64,000 nt of DNA from Stenocarpella maydis (Eukaryota; Ascomycota; Sordariomycetes; Diaporthales; Diaporthaceae). The notes under the pieces were generated by a model, which had not been told where the DNA came from, ran no database searches, and saw only the letters and a program-made list of their open reading frames with translations. How positions within the stretch are numbered: the stretch's first letter is position 1; each line of letters starts with the position of its first letter. Location of the stretch: assembly GCA_002270565.1 (NCBI GenBank), contig NQMI01000024.1, positions 372,001-436,000 of the forward strand, read 5' to 3'. A program made the position numbers and the translations under genes. Shown here piece by piece: positions 36,079 through 47,900 of the stretch.

Positions 36079-38385
36079 CTTTTTGTTGTGAATGCCTTCA
36101 GAGAGCAACCGCTTGTATTTCTTGGTTGTGGTCCGCGTACTGGTCATCGTCGTTGTCTGCCAGTGTGACCGATGGACATTGACGGCTGCTCCAGGGCGCC
36201 CATGCTGCCGCTGAGGAGAACTTTCGTTGGAGCATAACAGCGCATTTCCGCCACTTTCCCCTGGAGCGATCGAGTGCATTGTAACCGGTTTTGCCGTTCG
36301 GCCCTCGGTAGCCGCGTTATCGCAAGGGCCTGCGGTTATGTATTTGTTTATCGCAAGGCACGGTCTAGTCGAGTGGGGTTTCAGAGACATCTGCAGCATT
36401 AGGTCTCGTCAGGTCAGAATGTATCGTGTTTGGAGGCCTACTAGGGCACACCATACATCAGGGGGTTTCGATCCGTATTGCTAGTTACCTGGTGACTGAC
36501 GGGCGCCAGTAGCCCCCACAAATGTCGCGATAACTATGAATCACATAGACTGGGCCTCCACATTGACTCGAGCAGCAGTCCTACGAGAGAAGATTAGCGA
36601 AACATTCCACACGGCCATTGAGCAGGCTCTCGAACCTACTCCGGGGCGCACCGTTGCGGCTGTTTGCAGCCCACCGATTGGTGCCACGGGTGGAGCGTAA
36701 TCCGAGAGGGAAGTTAACCAAGTCAACGGCCGGTTTCCTCAGCACGCCAAGCTCCAAGACCCAAGCACAGCCAACAATGGCCCGCGTCAAGGCACTGGCT
36801 CCGATGTCTGGAACTCGTGCGCAAGGTGCAACCTCCAGTAGCGGCACGGAGTTTCGAGAGCAGAGTGGGAGATGAAGGGAAAGTTTGTCGCGTCTGTTTG
36901 GATTTTGGATTTTCCGCGCGCCATTTCGTGGCGCCGAACCGTGCTGACGCGGACAAGCCTCTCAACAAGGCTCAGCCGTGCGGCTGGGCAAGGCTGAAGA
37001 GTTGCATTCTCGTACCGTCTATCGGGGCTGCGAGAGAGGAAGGGCAGGAACGCAGTCGTACGATTTCGAAGGGCGAGGTTTATGCTTCTTGTGGTCTTGG
37101 AAGCCTGCGGCATCGTGGGCAACTGCCCCTTGCCTCAGCTAGTCCGACCAATACAACAGGTGCCGGGTGCGTAACCTGCAGATACTCTGCGTGCAAATCA
37201 GCTACTTGCAGAAGAGAATGACAAGCACATGACAATGAACCACCCGCAGCTCCGCCGAAAGCAAGCTACCTCGCCGTGTCTGAAGACCGCGATCGGCAGA
37301 GGGATATTTCAGTGGCACCAGAGCGCAGGCAATCGACCTGGGGGGCCTCGTTGGCGAGGTAGACTGTCGGTTCTGATGCGAGGCACACTTGGCTAGAGAA
37401 TTAAGCAGTCAGGGTGGAGTTTGGACACCGCTATTCAGTACGGACCGGCCTGGTGTGGAAACAGGACGCATAGTCCCGTTGACTCTCGAGTGGCGGGGTT
37501 CTGTGCGACGCTCAGGAACGTTGCGCTTTCAGCCTGGCTGTGCAAGTGTATCCATTCGTACCGCTGGCTACGTCGCCAGGAGAGGGGTCTGTAGGCTTCC
37601 ATGGGTATCGCGGCAGTGGATCATGGTTGTCCTGGTCGGCTGCGCACGTTGGACCGGAAGCAAGGAGTACCAAGGCTCAGGAAAACCATCGACTTGAGGC
37701 AGCGCCAATGCCGTGTGGTACCTCCCACCAGACCAAGCCAGCTGTGGCTGGCTGGGACATTTCTCAGCCTCTTGGGCGGCCTGGCTAGACCCGTGAGCTG
37801 AAAGACACATTCGGCATCCCGAGTCATGGACGGACAGCTACCACGGCTCGGTTTTCCCTTCGGCACGATGCTGGGCGACCGCCTTGCCAGATCCGGCCAC
37901 ACAAAAGCGCACAGTGGGAGTCTCGTGTGTTCTGGTTCGCCGGAGCAGCGCCGGGCAAATTTGCTGGACGGCTGGAGGCTCGGTAGCCCCAAGGTCGGGC
38001 CGTGTCGCGAGGCCGAGGCTGGGATATCCCGCCTGTGAAGCGACATAGTCCTTAGTTGCATGCGACTTGTGGCGTGGTTCAGCGCGGTAGAGGAACGGAG
38101 ACTCCGATATCGACTTAGTGCTTGCCCTGGTCGCAATGCGCGAGTGGTTGATCAAACGCTGGCTGATGTTGTGGGTTCTCTTGGGTTCAGCCGCTAGTCG
38201 GACAACGATGGGTCGTTGCCCAGCTCCAGGTGGAATAGCGGGCTGCCCAACGCTCAGACTGGTAGCGGGATGACGCATGGCCACAAGATCCACGGCGGAG
38301 ACCTCGGGCAAGGCAACCCAGCTTGTTTTTAAGCGGCGGCGTCATGTCCTAGAGTTTGGTCAGTGATCAACGTTGGCCCAAGTCA

Positions 38386-38388
<3 letters not shown>
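36079..38388. other. Gene-free stretch between two poly(T) tracts
   Basis: Medium-GC DNA without any recognisable coding block. The frames at 36817-37221 and 37621-38311 on either strand show no conserved motif or introns. If the flanking poly(T) tracts are retroposon ends, this is where an element body would lie, but I cannot identify one. Confidence 0.45.

Positions 38389-38417
<29 letters not shown>
38389..38417 (-). repeat. Poly(T)29, possibly a poly(A) end on the minus strand
   Basis: T29 followed by CTTTTGTTTTCG. Its minus-strand reading (CGAAAACAAAAG then A29) parallels the 36061-36078 tract. Confidence 0.55.
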
Positions 38418-39120
38418 CTTTTGTTTTCGACCAAAGACTGGTCCGTGGCCGGCTATTGGATTGCTACAAGGCAAGTGACGGTACCGGACTTGACGACTAT
38501 GATGTGTGGCGGTGATGGTTGCTCTGACGAGCGTGATGTGTGCCTGTCTCCAAGCAGCGATGGTTTATGTCCTGCTGCCGAGGATTCTCTCTGGACTTGC
38601 GACCAAACAAGGAACGAATGGAAGTCAAGACACCTCGGAAGAAAGGTGCACTCGTCAAGACGTAGCTCCTGGTGGCACTGCCGCAAAGTCTCGTAGGGCA
38701 GCTCGGTGATGTGGTATCTCTATGGCGAGGAACATTGGTGTTTTGGGCAGCAGAAGACTTGTATGTACAACAGTGCTCCGTTATCTGTGAAGAAAACGGC
38801 GAATACGGTGTTTGCGTGTTTGCCTGCCCGCGTGGACAGGCAAGCAGGGACAAACGAACTGGCTCTTACAAGGTTCAGAAACGGAGAGGGCTTTGGAGCT
38901 CACCTCCGAGGCCGAGGCCAAGGCCAACCACCAGGGCATGACCGATGGGCCCATGGACCGACCCATGGCTGCTCCCGCCCGCCAACTGAAGATTCGTGCA
39001 GTAGCTTCCGTATACGAGAGAAAAGGGTCTTTTCCAGCGGGGTTGGCAGCAGCAGCCAGCAGTTGGCCAGCGTCTTTGGAAACATCTCAGGTGCCACGCT
39101 GCGTCGGGCAATCATGTGCG

Positions 39121-39180
39121 TACTTATATATATTAATATATTAGCAATCAACATATCTATACGTATACATATATCGTTGT
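39121..39180. other. Short TA-rich island
   Basis: Alternating TATATATATTAATATATT-like sequence followed by further TA steps, standing out from GC-rich surroundings. It could be a repeat, a bent or easily melted site, or part of a replication origin; nothing here decides. Confidence 0.5.
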
Positions 39181-39937
39181 ATACGAGCAGAATGTGATTA
39201 TTCCATGGTCTAGGCGCGCAAAGACACATACATACCGACAGAGTATACCTCCCCATCTAGTTGGTAGAGGTGTGTGTATAGTGTGACTTCCAACCTTGGG
39301 AGGAGGCCGAAGGCCACACACACTCAGCACCTTCTCGACTACCATCAACTACTACGGAGAATACCGAAAGTAAACTTGGCCCAGCCATCGTCTCTCAACT
39401 GTGCATTGTACCAGTACGACCTCGCAACATGCCCAGGGCCGTACGCTCCTCACAGCACACCGTGACCGGCCCACTCTCCGATCAAGATCCATCACCTCCA
39501 GAGACTTGCCCACCAGATCCACAATGCGACCCCTCCCTAGCACGGCAGCTGCAGCAGTGGATACGATTAGTACGCTACATGTACATACATATTGGACCCC
39601 GTGAAGCGCACGAGGGACGAAGCCTCTGTCCGAGCGCTCCGGCAAGCCATTGAGTCGTTCCCACAATTCTGCAGGCGCCAAAAGGAATCACATCCAGGTC
39701 ATTCGTTGGCCAGCCTGCGCCGGTTATTACTCACGCTCCTTGCTGCTAAGCAAGGATGTCCGCTGCTGCGAGACCCTCCTCTCGACCAGGCTCTCCGCGG
39801 TGGTCTCCAACACCATACTTTGTACAGGCCCTTGTGCTCCAGCAGGGAGGGGGCACAGGTTGCTTTGATATATGTGCAGAATGCACACTCTCCCAACAGA
39901 GGCGCAGCAATGGCGGTCTTGAGATGGTGTGGTCCAT

Positions 39938-39988
39938 TTATCAGTCATCAGTCATCAGTCATCAGTCATCAGTCATCAATCATCAGTC
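39938..39988. repeat. TCATCAG heptamer tandem, about seven units
   Basis: Seven near-perfect copies of a 7-nt unit, with one changed base in the sixth unit. A minisatellite-like slippage product with no spacers, so not a CRISPR array. Confidence 0.9.
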
Positions 39989-42900
39989 ACCTCTTGGGGA
40001 CCTGAGCGAGGAGGGTGCTATGCCAGACCATCAACCTTGGCAAGGGACAAGGCAGCAGGCTCAACACCACCCGGCAAAAAGCAACCAGTGGCTAAACAAC
40101 AACAACAACAACAACAAAGTGGCACGGTTCGGCGCCGGACATGGTCCCTACGACCCAGTCCATCCAGAGCACCAAACTGCCAAACACCCCAAATCCTAGC
40201 AGCTGTCTGGGAAACCACCTCGTGGCCATGCTGCACACCCATGCCCGGCCAGCCCACTCACTGCAAGGACAGGCAGACCCACGCAACAAGCCAACGCTGA
40301 ATGCTACCGCACACACATTGGGGGGCTTGCTGCCGGGCCTCGTCTGTTCCTCTCCTTGTCTCGCGTACCAACTATGTACTCAACCCTCGCTCTGCCCACT
40401 CCCTCCCTTCCTCTCCAAAACGGAGGCAAGGGACCTGGCCAGCCAGCCTGGCCTGGCCCGTACTTACATGTTGGCACGGTGTACGCCGCGCGCCGCCCAC
40501 AAATGCAGGCCACCATCCCGGCACGGTCGAGAGGCCGTCAACAGTGGAACTAACCGGACCGACCCCTCATCGAGGACCCTATCTCTTGCTGCGGCCCCAG
40601 CTCCACAGAAAACAGCCCCTCTGGACCGCCTGGCCGCAGCCGACACCGAGCCGGAGGGGGGGGGATTCGAAAGGTTGAGTGAGAAGAGGGGTGGAGGCGC
40701 GGCCACGCGGACCACGCTGCCAGCATCCTACAGCGAGGCTACTGTCCTCCCGCGCCTGCTATCGCTTCTCTGACTGACCCTCACTGCTCCGTTCATATCC
40801 TGTTGGCCCAGGTCACTACCACCTGCAGTCCGGAATCCGAAAAGGAGGGGGGAGGGAAGGGGGGAGGGAAGACGGAGTCTGTCCGCCCCGCCGTTGCAAC
40901 GTTATGCCCAGGTACGCTATAATTTGGGGGGTCGCAAATGAAGGACCGGCCTCGTCTCCCTCACGTTTTGTCCTGTAGGAAGAGGTATGCCTGGCATTTT
41001 GTCTCTCTCCCCCTGTCTCTCTCTTTATTCAAAAGAAACCCACGGCAGACACATGACACCAGCTGGTCGAATGCAATGGCATCACGCAGGCGCCGCGCCT
41101 AGCACGCCTAGCACGCCTAGCGTCCTCTGTATTCTGAACCATGTCCATTCCCTTTTCCCGCCCGCTCGCCCGTCCGCCCGCGCGCGCCGGCCAGGCGTAT
41201 CATGGCTCGCTTGAAACGAAAAGCGTACATCGGACGTTCTTAGACCTGACAGTTCGATAACCCCGGTTCTCGGATCATTGGCGAGAGTCAGGAGCAAGAA
41301 GTTGGGGTGGTTCACAGGGAGACGACGGGATGGAACCGAGCAAACCAGCATTTGTGATACGGCAAAGATGGGAGGGAGTATCGTGTGTATGTTTTTGCTT
41401 GTCAATGGTCCTCTCACCACACAAGGCGAGCAAAAATCATATTGTTTATATCTGTCATTTGTCCTGGATTCCTTCCCCCTCTCTGGTTTGTTCTTTCTTG
41501 CAGAACTGTTCCGGCGCATGTTTTGAGGGTTTGATTTCTTTTTTGTGGGACCCGCATCTCCGGCTCCCAGCCAGCCCCTTCCAATGGAACACCCCCCCCC
41601 AAGCCAGAACAAGCTTGCAGGTAAGACGGCATACGAGAGATGGACTAAATGCTATAGTGAAAGGGGGGGGGATATAATGGATGGATGGATGTATGAATGA
41701 TTTGTACAATGAGAGCGGAAACCGAATGGACAGGCGTGAAGCAAAAACCTCGAAAAAAAAGGAAAGAAAAAAAGCAAAGCCAAGAAAGCAGGAAGCTGCA
41801 GTAGCATAAATCATCAAGATCATCAAGAAACATCAAGAACAAACACACGCACAGTAGAGCACAGACGTGAAAAACACAAACACACAAAAAAAAAGAAATA
41901 AAAAAAGGAAAAGAAAAAGCAAATTAGACTTTGGTTTGCAGCGCATTTCCCTCTTTCTTTCTTTCTTTTGCCGTGAGGCAATCCTTCTTTCAACCCCTCC
42001 CGAATTTTGCATGTTTTGGTGCGTTGCTGCTCCTGGCCTCTCTCTCTTGTATCTGTGTCTGTACATGAGGCGGGCAAGAAACCAAAATGCTCCCAAGAAA
42101 ATGAGATCAACGGATTATGATGATGATGATGATGAGGATGATGATGATGCATGGTAACAAGAAAGAAACCAACCCCCCCCCTCGCAAATGAATCTGTGTT
42201 CGTCCCTTGCTGCAGCGGAAAAAGAAGCACGAGGACAAAGTAAAAGAAGGGGAGGGAAAAAAATAAGGCAGAAGGCTAAGCTAGCGGTTTGAAAGCAGAA
42301 AAGAGGCTAGCTGTTGGGAATGTTGTTTGTCGCCAAACAAGACGAGACCATCTAAGTTGCTGAATATGCCCCCGGCCGCCGCCCTCCTCCGCCCCCAACA
42401 GCAGCAAGTCTGCCAAATCTCGAGCGAAGCCCTTCTCCTTCGTCCGCCTGCCTGCCCACTGTCTCTGGAATTTGCATATTTGCCCATCGGTTTTGGTGAT
42501 ATGTCGCCCCATTGGCTCTTCAAGAAGACATGCAATAGCTGGGCCCGAGTTTCTGGATAACCCCTAGTGGCCCGTAATCCCTTTCCCTTCCTTTCTTTCC
42601 TGTGCTCTCTCTCCTTGGCCTCGTCCTCACCGACTTTAACGCGGCATCCCGTCCAACTCCCAAAATTACCCATCCATGCCCGAGCAGCCAAGTTAACCCA
42701 TGGCAGACAATCTTCCAAACAATCGGGGGGGTATCATAGTAGTTTCGAGAAAAGCAAACCGTGTTTCGTCGATGGGTGTTGTGAGGATGCTGGAAAAGTC
42801 GAAAGATAAAAATAAAAAAAAAGAGGCGTGTTCCAGAAACGGATGGGTCGAGACTGCCCAGCAGCGATGCGCCGATGCCGTCCATAGGCCTGGCTACCGT

Positions 42901-43066
42901 CATGTGTGGTGCTGCAAAGCCAGCTCCTCGTGAGGCAAGAGGCGGAATTCTTCCGTGATGTCATCATCAAGCGAGTCCCGATTTGCTCAGGCACGACTTG
43001 CGCATGGGCTTCCGGGCACCATTCGCACCGTGGTCAATCATCGTCCAAACGCCTCCCTGGTCCTCT

Positions 43067-44357
43067 CTAGGTACGTCGATTCAGGCGCCCGAGCATGTTC
43101 TGGTCGATATCGCGGCTCGAGTCAGAGCTTGGCGGCGGCCGTGGAGGCGGGTGCTCCATCAGGCTGCTGAGGGCCATCACGCTGCCTCCTTGCTGGCCGG
43201 CTTGAGCTGCATTAGGACTCTCTCGGCGCTGGCTGGGGGTAGAGGTTCTGTCCGGGGGCGGGTGTTCGTATTGCGGCGGGGTGCCGCCGGGCGCGGAGGA
43301 CGCGGGAGAGCGTCTTCTTGGGTCAGGTTCGCCGTAGACATGTGGAGGAGGAAGGCGTTGTCCATGCTCCTCCTCGTGCAGCCGCCGCTGTGGAACCCCG
43401 CCTCTACTGTCTTCCGGAGGTGGCGGGTAGTAAGAGCCCGTGGGCGAGGGCAGCGCGTAATTATCTGAAGGGGGATACGCCTGTTGCGAGCCACCAGCGG
43501 GCGGCTGAGGCGCCCCTCCAGGCTGTCCAGGCTGTGCTCCTCCCTGCGGCAACGGCTGTCCAAAAGCGCCGAACAAGGGAGTCCCTGGGGGTACACCACC
43601 GGGCACAGCCGACACAGGCACGAAAGCAGTTGTTGAGGATGAGGAAACAGGCTGAAAAATGCACTCGTTGCCCGTCTTCCTGCAATTCGTACATTTCCCA
43701 TCGGGGGTCTGGCTGTAGCCACTGCAACGAATCTAAACGTGTCCCGAAGTCAGTAAAGTAGCCGGCACGCCGGGCCCTCAGAATGCCGTAGGATGGAGGG
43801 GAGAGAGGTTTGCTACCGACCTTACGTTTGCGGCAGTACCGGCATGCTATCGAGGTCCTCTGACGCGGTGCTGCCTGTTGCGGTGGGCCGCCAGGGCCGC
43901 GCACATATTCGGCAGGGTAAGCGCCATAGGGAGGGCCCGAAGGAGGCCGGTAGCCACCGTAGTTGTAAGGTTCAGGTTGGGGATGTGGCGGGAACGATCC
44001 GCCGCGTGAGTAATAGTCGCGTGGCTCGACCCCGTAGTGGCGCTGGTCCGGCGGCGCCTGGACAGGAGGCAAGTTATACATAGTGCCAGGCGGAGCAGGG
44101 TAGCCGTTTGGTCCACCGGTGGGAGAAGCAGAGTAGGTCCCGCGCGACCTGGGATCTGGAGGTGGCGGGTAGCGGCTCGCGCCATAAGCCGGGTGAGCGT
44201 CATGGATTGGTGGGAGAGTCACTGGCGCCTGTGGAGGAGGAGGCAAATGGTGATAGGGAGGCCTTGAGCGATCGTCCTCCTCACCAGGAGGAGGTGGATA
44301 GGCGGACTCTTGGTTTTCTCGCGGGGGGTGGCCCCTGCCACCGTCGTGATCTGACAT
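43067..44357 (-). CDS. Short Zn2Cys6 zinc-cluster protein, proline-rich
   Basis: Probable DNA-binding transcription regulator. Exons 43821-44357 and 43067-43732; intron 43733-43820 (GTCGGT...TTTAG, branch TACTGAC). The product is 400 aa. The zinc cluster at about residues 172-204 reads ACRYCRKRK, then the splice, then IRCSGYSQTPDGK and CTNCRKTGNEC: C-x2-C-x6-C-x10-C-x2-C-x6-C, all six cysteines present, with a basic RKRK block. It is followed by IFQPVSSSSTTAFVPVSA. Both flanks are Pro/Gly/Tyr/Gln-rich and disordered. The C-terminus holds a conserved-looking SVMALSSLMEHPPP and ends DIDQNMLGRLNRRT. No fungal-specific middle homology region is visible, unlike typical members of 600 aa or more. 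The start is well fixed: it is the first ATG after more than 600 nt without one. I cannot name the ortholog. Confidence 0.9.
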
Positions 44358-44972
44358 CCTAAACTGGCGGACTGTGCTCGGCGCCAGCCTGACAACGGCT
44401 CTAACGAGTCGAACGAGCAAGCTCTCCGGAGGATAGTCAGGAGTCTGTTGCTTTTTATCTTTTTTTTCCCTCTCCCCAAGAGCTGGTGGTCCTAGAGGCA
44501 GCTGCTCTGGGATGGTGGGAGAAGCACTGAGGCTCGTGTCGCCCAGATGACCAGGCTGGGCGGTGTTAGTCGCAGTTACAACTCGCAGCGGTGGTGGTGG
44601 TAGTAGTAATAATAATTAGAGTAGTCGATGTAAGTAAGTGGAGGTGATGGTGGGGGGTGGTGGTGAGCTGTACCACTCTTTTGACGCACAGGTCGAGGTG
44701 GCGATGCTGCGGCTGCTGCGGCTGCTGGATGCACCAGGGTTTAGATGTACAAAATCCGGGAGGGGGTTTGGAAACCCCAGTCAATTGTGACTGACTGCGG
44801 ACGGAGGGGTGTTTGGCCCGGCGTACGAGAGTGAGAGAGTGAGCGGCGTGTGGTGGTGTCGTGTCGTGTCGTGTCGTGTCGGGCGACAACGACGGTGTCG
44901 CGCAAAGTCGAGGTAATCCGGCTTCTTTTCCTTTGTCACTTTTTGGGGTTTGCTGCGTGCAAATGTAATTTG
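44358..44972 (-). promoter_or_regulatory. ATG-free leader of the Zn2Cys6 gene
   Basis: On the minus strand no ATG occurs in any frame between the start codon and about 44972, roughly 615 nt. ATG (GACATAG on plus) appears immediately beyond. The tract holds ACC/CAC triplet runs, AAAAAAAAG and the TCGTG pentamer tandem. Selection against upstream starts fits a long transcribed 5' UTR. Confidence 0.55.
44857..44882. repeat. TCGTG pentamer tandem
   Basis: Five units, in the probable leader of the Zn2Cys6 gene. Reverse complement of the CACGA tandem at 25862-25880. Confidence 0.85.
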
Positions 44973-47900
44973 ACATAGAACTTAGGAAGGGGGCCAGTGC
45001 AAAATTCCCAAAGTGTGGAGAAGTTTCCCTTGGGCGGATTCGGGGCGGGAAGACCCTTCCTTATAGTCGGAAACTGCCTCGCCAGGCCTTGGGGTGTGTG
45101 CGTGTGTGTGTGAGATAGAGAGAAGAGAGAGTGTGTGAGTGAGTGAGTCTACCTAGGTAGGTAAGGCAGGCAGGTAGTCGAGTCGCAGTCGCAAGTTGCA
45201 GGCAAGGCCAGTAAGTACCTAGACCCAGTCACCCAGACCCAGCAAGAACGCGGTTAAAAGTGCAGGCAGGCCCTGCCGGTCCCAGTATTGCTTGCTGCAG
45301 GCACGGTGCGGTGCGGTACGGTACGAGACGGTACGGGTACGGGTACGGGTACGCCACTGCACAGTACGGCCCAGTACCTCCACCCTCCCTCCTTGGACGG
45401 CCTTGCCAGGTGGGCGCGGTGGTTTTGGTACGGCAAACAAGTATACTTGACGGGACAGCCCGGAAGGTTACTAGCCCAGGCCCTGATCTTTCGGGCAGCC
45501 GCTCGTCAATCTCAAAAGGAAAAGCCCCCAAGACACCAGCCGAGGCACCACGGACGGGACGGCTGGGCCGCTCCTTGGGCTGTTTAGGTGTGTGCACCGT
45601 TTGTCGTTTCTGGTTTCTGGTTCTGGCCGCGACCCGTCCGTTCGTTTGTTGGTTCGTTTTGGTCGTTTGGCTTCTCAAACGAACTCCTGGATCAAGGCCT
45701 GGCCGCCAATGACCTGAGCCGAGCCGAAAGCAGTTGCCGTGCGTCCCAGAGATCCCAGTTCCGGACCGTACTCTCCCAATCTCCTAGATCTTGTGCCGCT
45801 CCTCGGGGAATGTCAGCCTACAAGCCCCTGGGCCATATTCCTCCGACTTGGCTGCGCAGGTGTACACGAGAAGTCATTGATGATGTGATATCATGGCACA
45901 AGAATAGAACGGGCAAATGAAGGGAGCCAGAAAACAAGAAGACAACAAAATGAGGCGTATCTGCAGTGGGGGGTGGGGGGCGGGGAGGCGGAAGGGGCAA
46001 AGGGGTGAGTAACGTTTGCAGCCAACAGCCAGAGAAATCCCAGATGCAGCAGAGATCACGCGCTGTGCCCTCGTCCTCGGTTGAACTGGGCTGTGGCGAG
46101 GGGACGAGGCCGGTTATGACGAGGCGTGAGGCAAAGACCACGAGGGAGAGACTCCAGAAGCTCCCAGAGCGTCGACGTCTCTCATTAGGCAAGTGAACTC
46201 AATCAAGCTCGACTCGAGGGGTAAGTAGCCGGCAGCGCTGACGAGTAGGCAATGCGCCGGCGCAGGCAGGCGCATATGCACAAGTAGACAGACACATGCA
46301 GGGCCCAAAAAAAAAAGCAGGCACGAGCACACCAAGATCAAGAGATCAAGCCATACCTTTTTTTGAATTGTTTTTTTAATCTCTTCTCGTTGTCTTCTGT
46401 GAGACAGTGGCAGTGGCAGTGGCAGTGGCGGGTGGGGGAGTTCGTCGGATCGGGCCCGAGAGCGGAATGGGAAAGGGAATGGGGAAAATGAGACGACGAG
46501 GCCGACAGGCGAGAGAGAGAGACAAACACAGGACAGGGTCGAGCCACAGGCGAGGTGGGAAAGGGAAGAGGAATGGACAGTGCCACGGATGAGGCGGAGT
46601 GCAGAGAAATGAGGCCTAGGTAGGAGTACGAGGTGTGCTATAGGTAGGAGAAGTAGGTATGCTCAAGGTATACACGTAGACGTAGTAGAGGCGGTGGGAG
46701 ATGAGATGGGAAAAGGGAGGCCCGAGGTCAAAGGTGTGAGTGAGGTGTGTGAGGTGTGAATGCAATGCAAGTTAAGTCAAGTCAAGTCAGGCTCCAGCCA
46801 GGTCGGATCCAGATCCAGATTCAGGTTAGGTTTGGTTTGGTTACGGTTCATAGCAGGTCGTGGCATGTTCGATCAATGTGTTAGGTTGGGCGGAATGGAG
46901 AAGGAATGGAAGCCAGCCCTCTCGTCCTCTCTTTGCCCTTGCTGTTTCTCTCTCTCTCTGTGTGTGTGTGTCCCCAAACTTGGCGGGGGGCAGGCCAGGA
47001 AAGGGAATGGGCCGGGTACTCATATGCAAGTATACTTCGCGTACCATACCGTACCGCGCCGTACTGTGCTGTGCTAGTATTATGCTGTGCCGTAGGCTGC
47101 TAATGGTAAGGATGTATCAGGTCCCATGGGTCTGTCCATGGATGATGGGCGATGCTGGGTGTGGGTGGGTTGATTGTATGGATGGATGGCGGGATGGTTG
47201 ACGGTGGACGGTGGAGGGATGGTGGGGATGGATGGGAGGAGCGGATAGGATAGGGATACTACCTATTCTGGCTACCAAGGTACGAGTACACTCAGCTATG
47301 TGTGGTGAGGTAGGGCAACCAGGCCAAAGGTACGAACGAGGCAGGCCGGCAGGGCAGCAGCGGCATGCGGCCGGGGCCAGGGCACCGAGCAGGACGGCGT
47401 GGTGGGCAGAGGCCCATGTGCCTTCCCAGGTTCACTTCTTTATACATACACAGTACGCTACTTCTGATGCCAATCCCCCAGGGGTGGTGCCCCCAGCTCA
47501 CCCATGTATCCCTGCCCGTGGGGTACGTACCCGCCCAGATGGGATACTTGGCCCATACTTTCTCAAAGTATCCTCGACTTAACCCAGTCAACCCGCCCTT
47601 CCTTGCGAGCCTCGCATGCATCTCCCGCCGTTCCTGACATCAACGCCACGAGAGGACCAGCCATGGCCCAGGCAATAACATGACAGACTCCCCCCCCCCA
47701 AAAAATCCGCCTTATTCTGGTCTCGCTCAGGACTGCGCCTGACCCGAACATGGCATGCCTGTCCCGACCCTATACTATGTATGGAGTCAGCCAGTCTCAA
47801 CCAAGGAAGGCCGAGGCTTCTCAACAAGCAGCTGTCGTCATGTCGGGTCAAGAAAACCCCTGTTCGCCCTGATTTGCCTCTTTCCGACCGGACTCTTTTG

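Larger units (their letters stand above)
38418..43066. other. Gene-free stretch; the right end is the 3' flank of the Zn2Cys6 gene
   Basis: No supported gene. Simple repeats are dense: a TA-rich island at 39121-39180, TCATCAG tandem at 39938-39988, (AAC)8 at about 40095-40117, a CGCCTAGCA tandem at about 41092-41120, and (GAT)n at about 42117-42150. A/T-rich tracts at about 41750-41930 and 42170-42260 are probably untranslated sequence or spacer. Confidence 0.5.

Noticed and set aside
39938..39988. Regular short repeats resembling an array
   Set aside because: Units are 7 nt with no spacers; it is a minisatellite in a fungal genome, not a CRISPR array.
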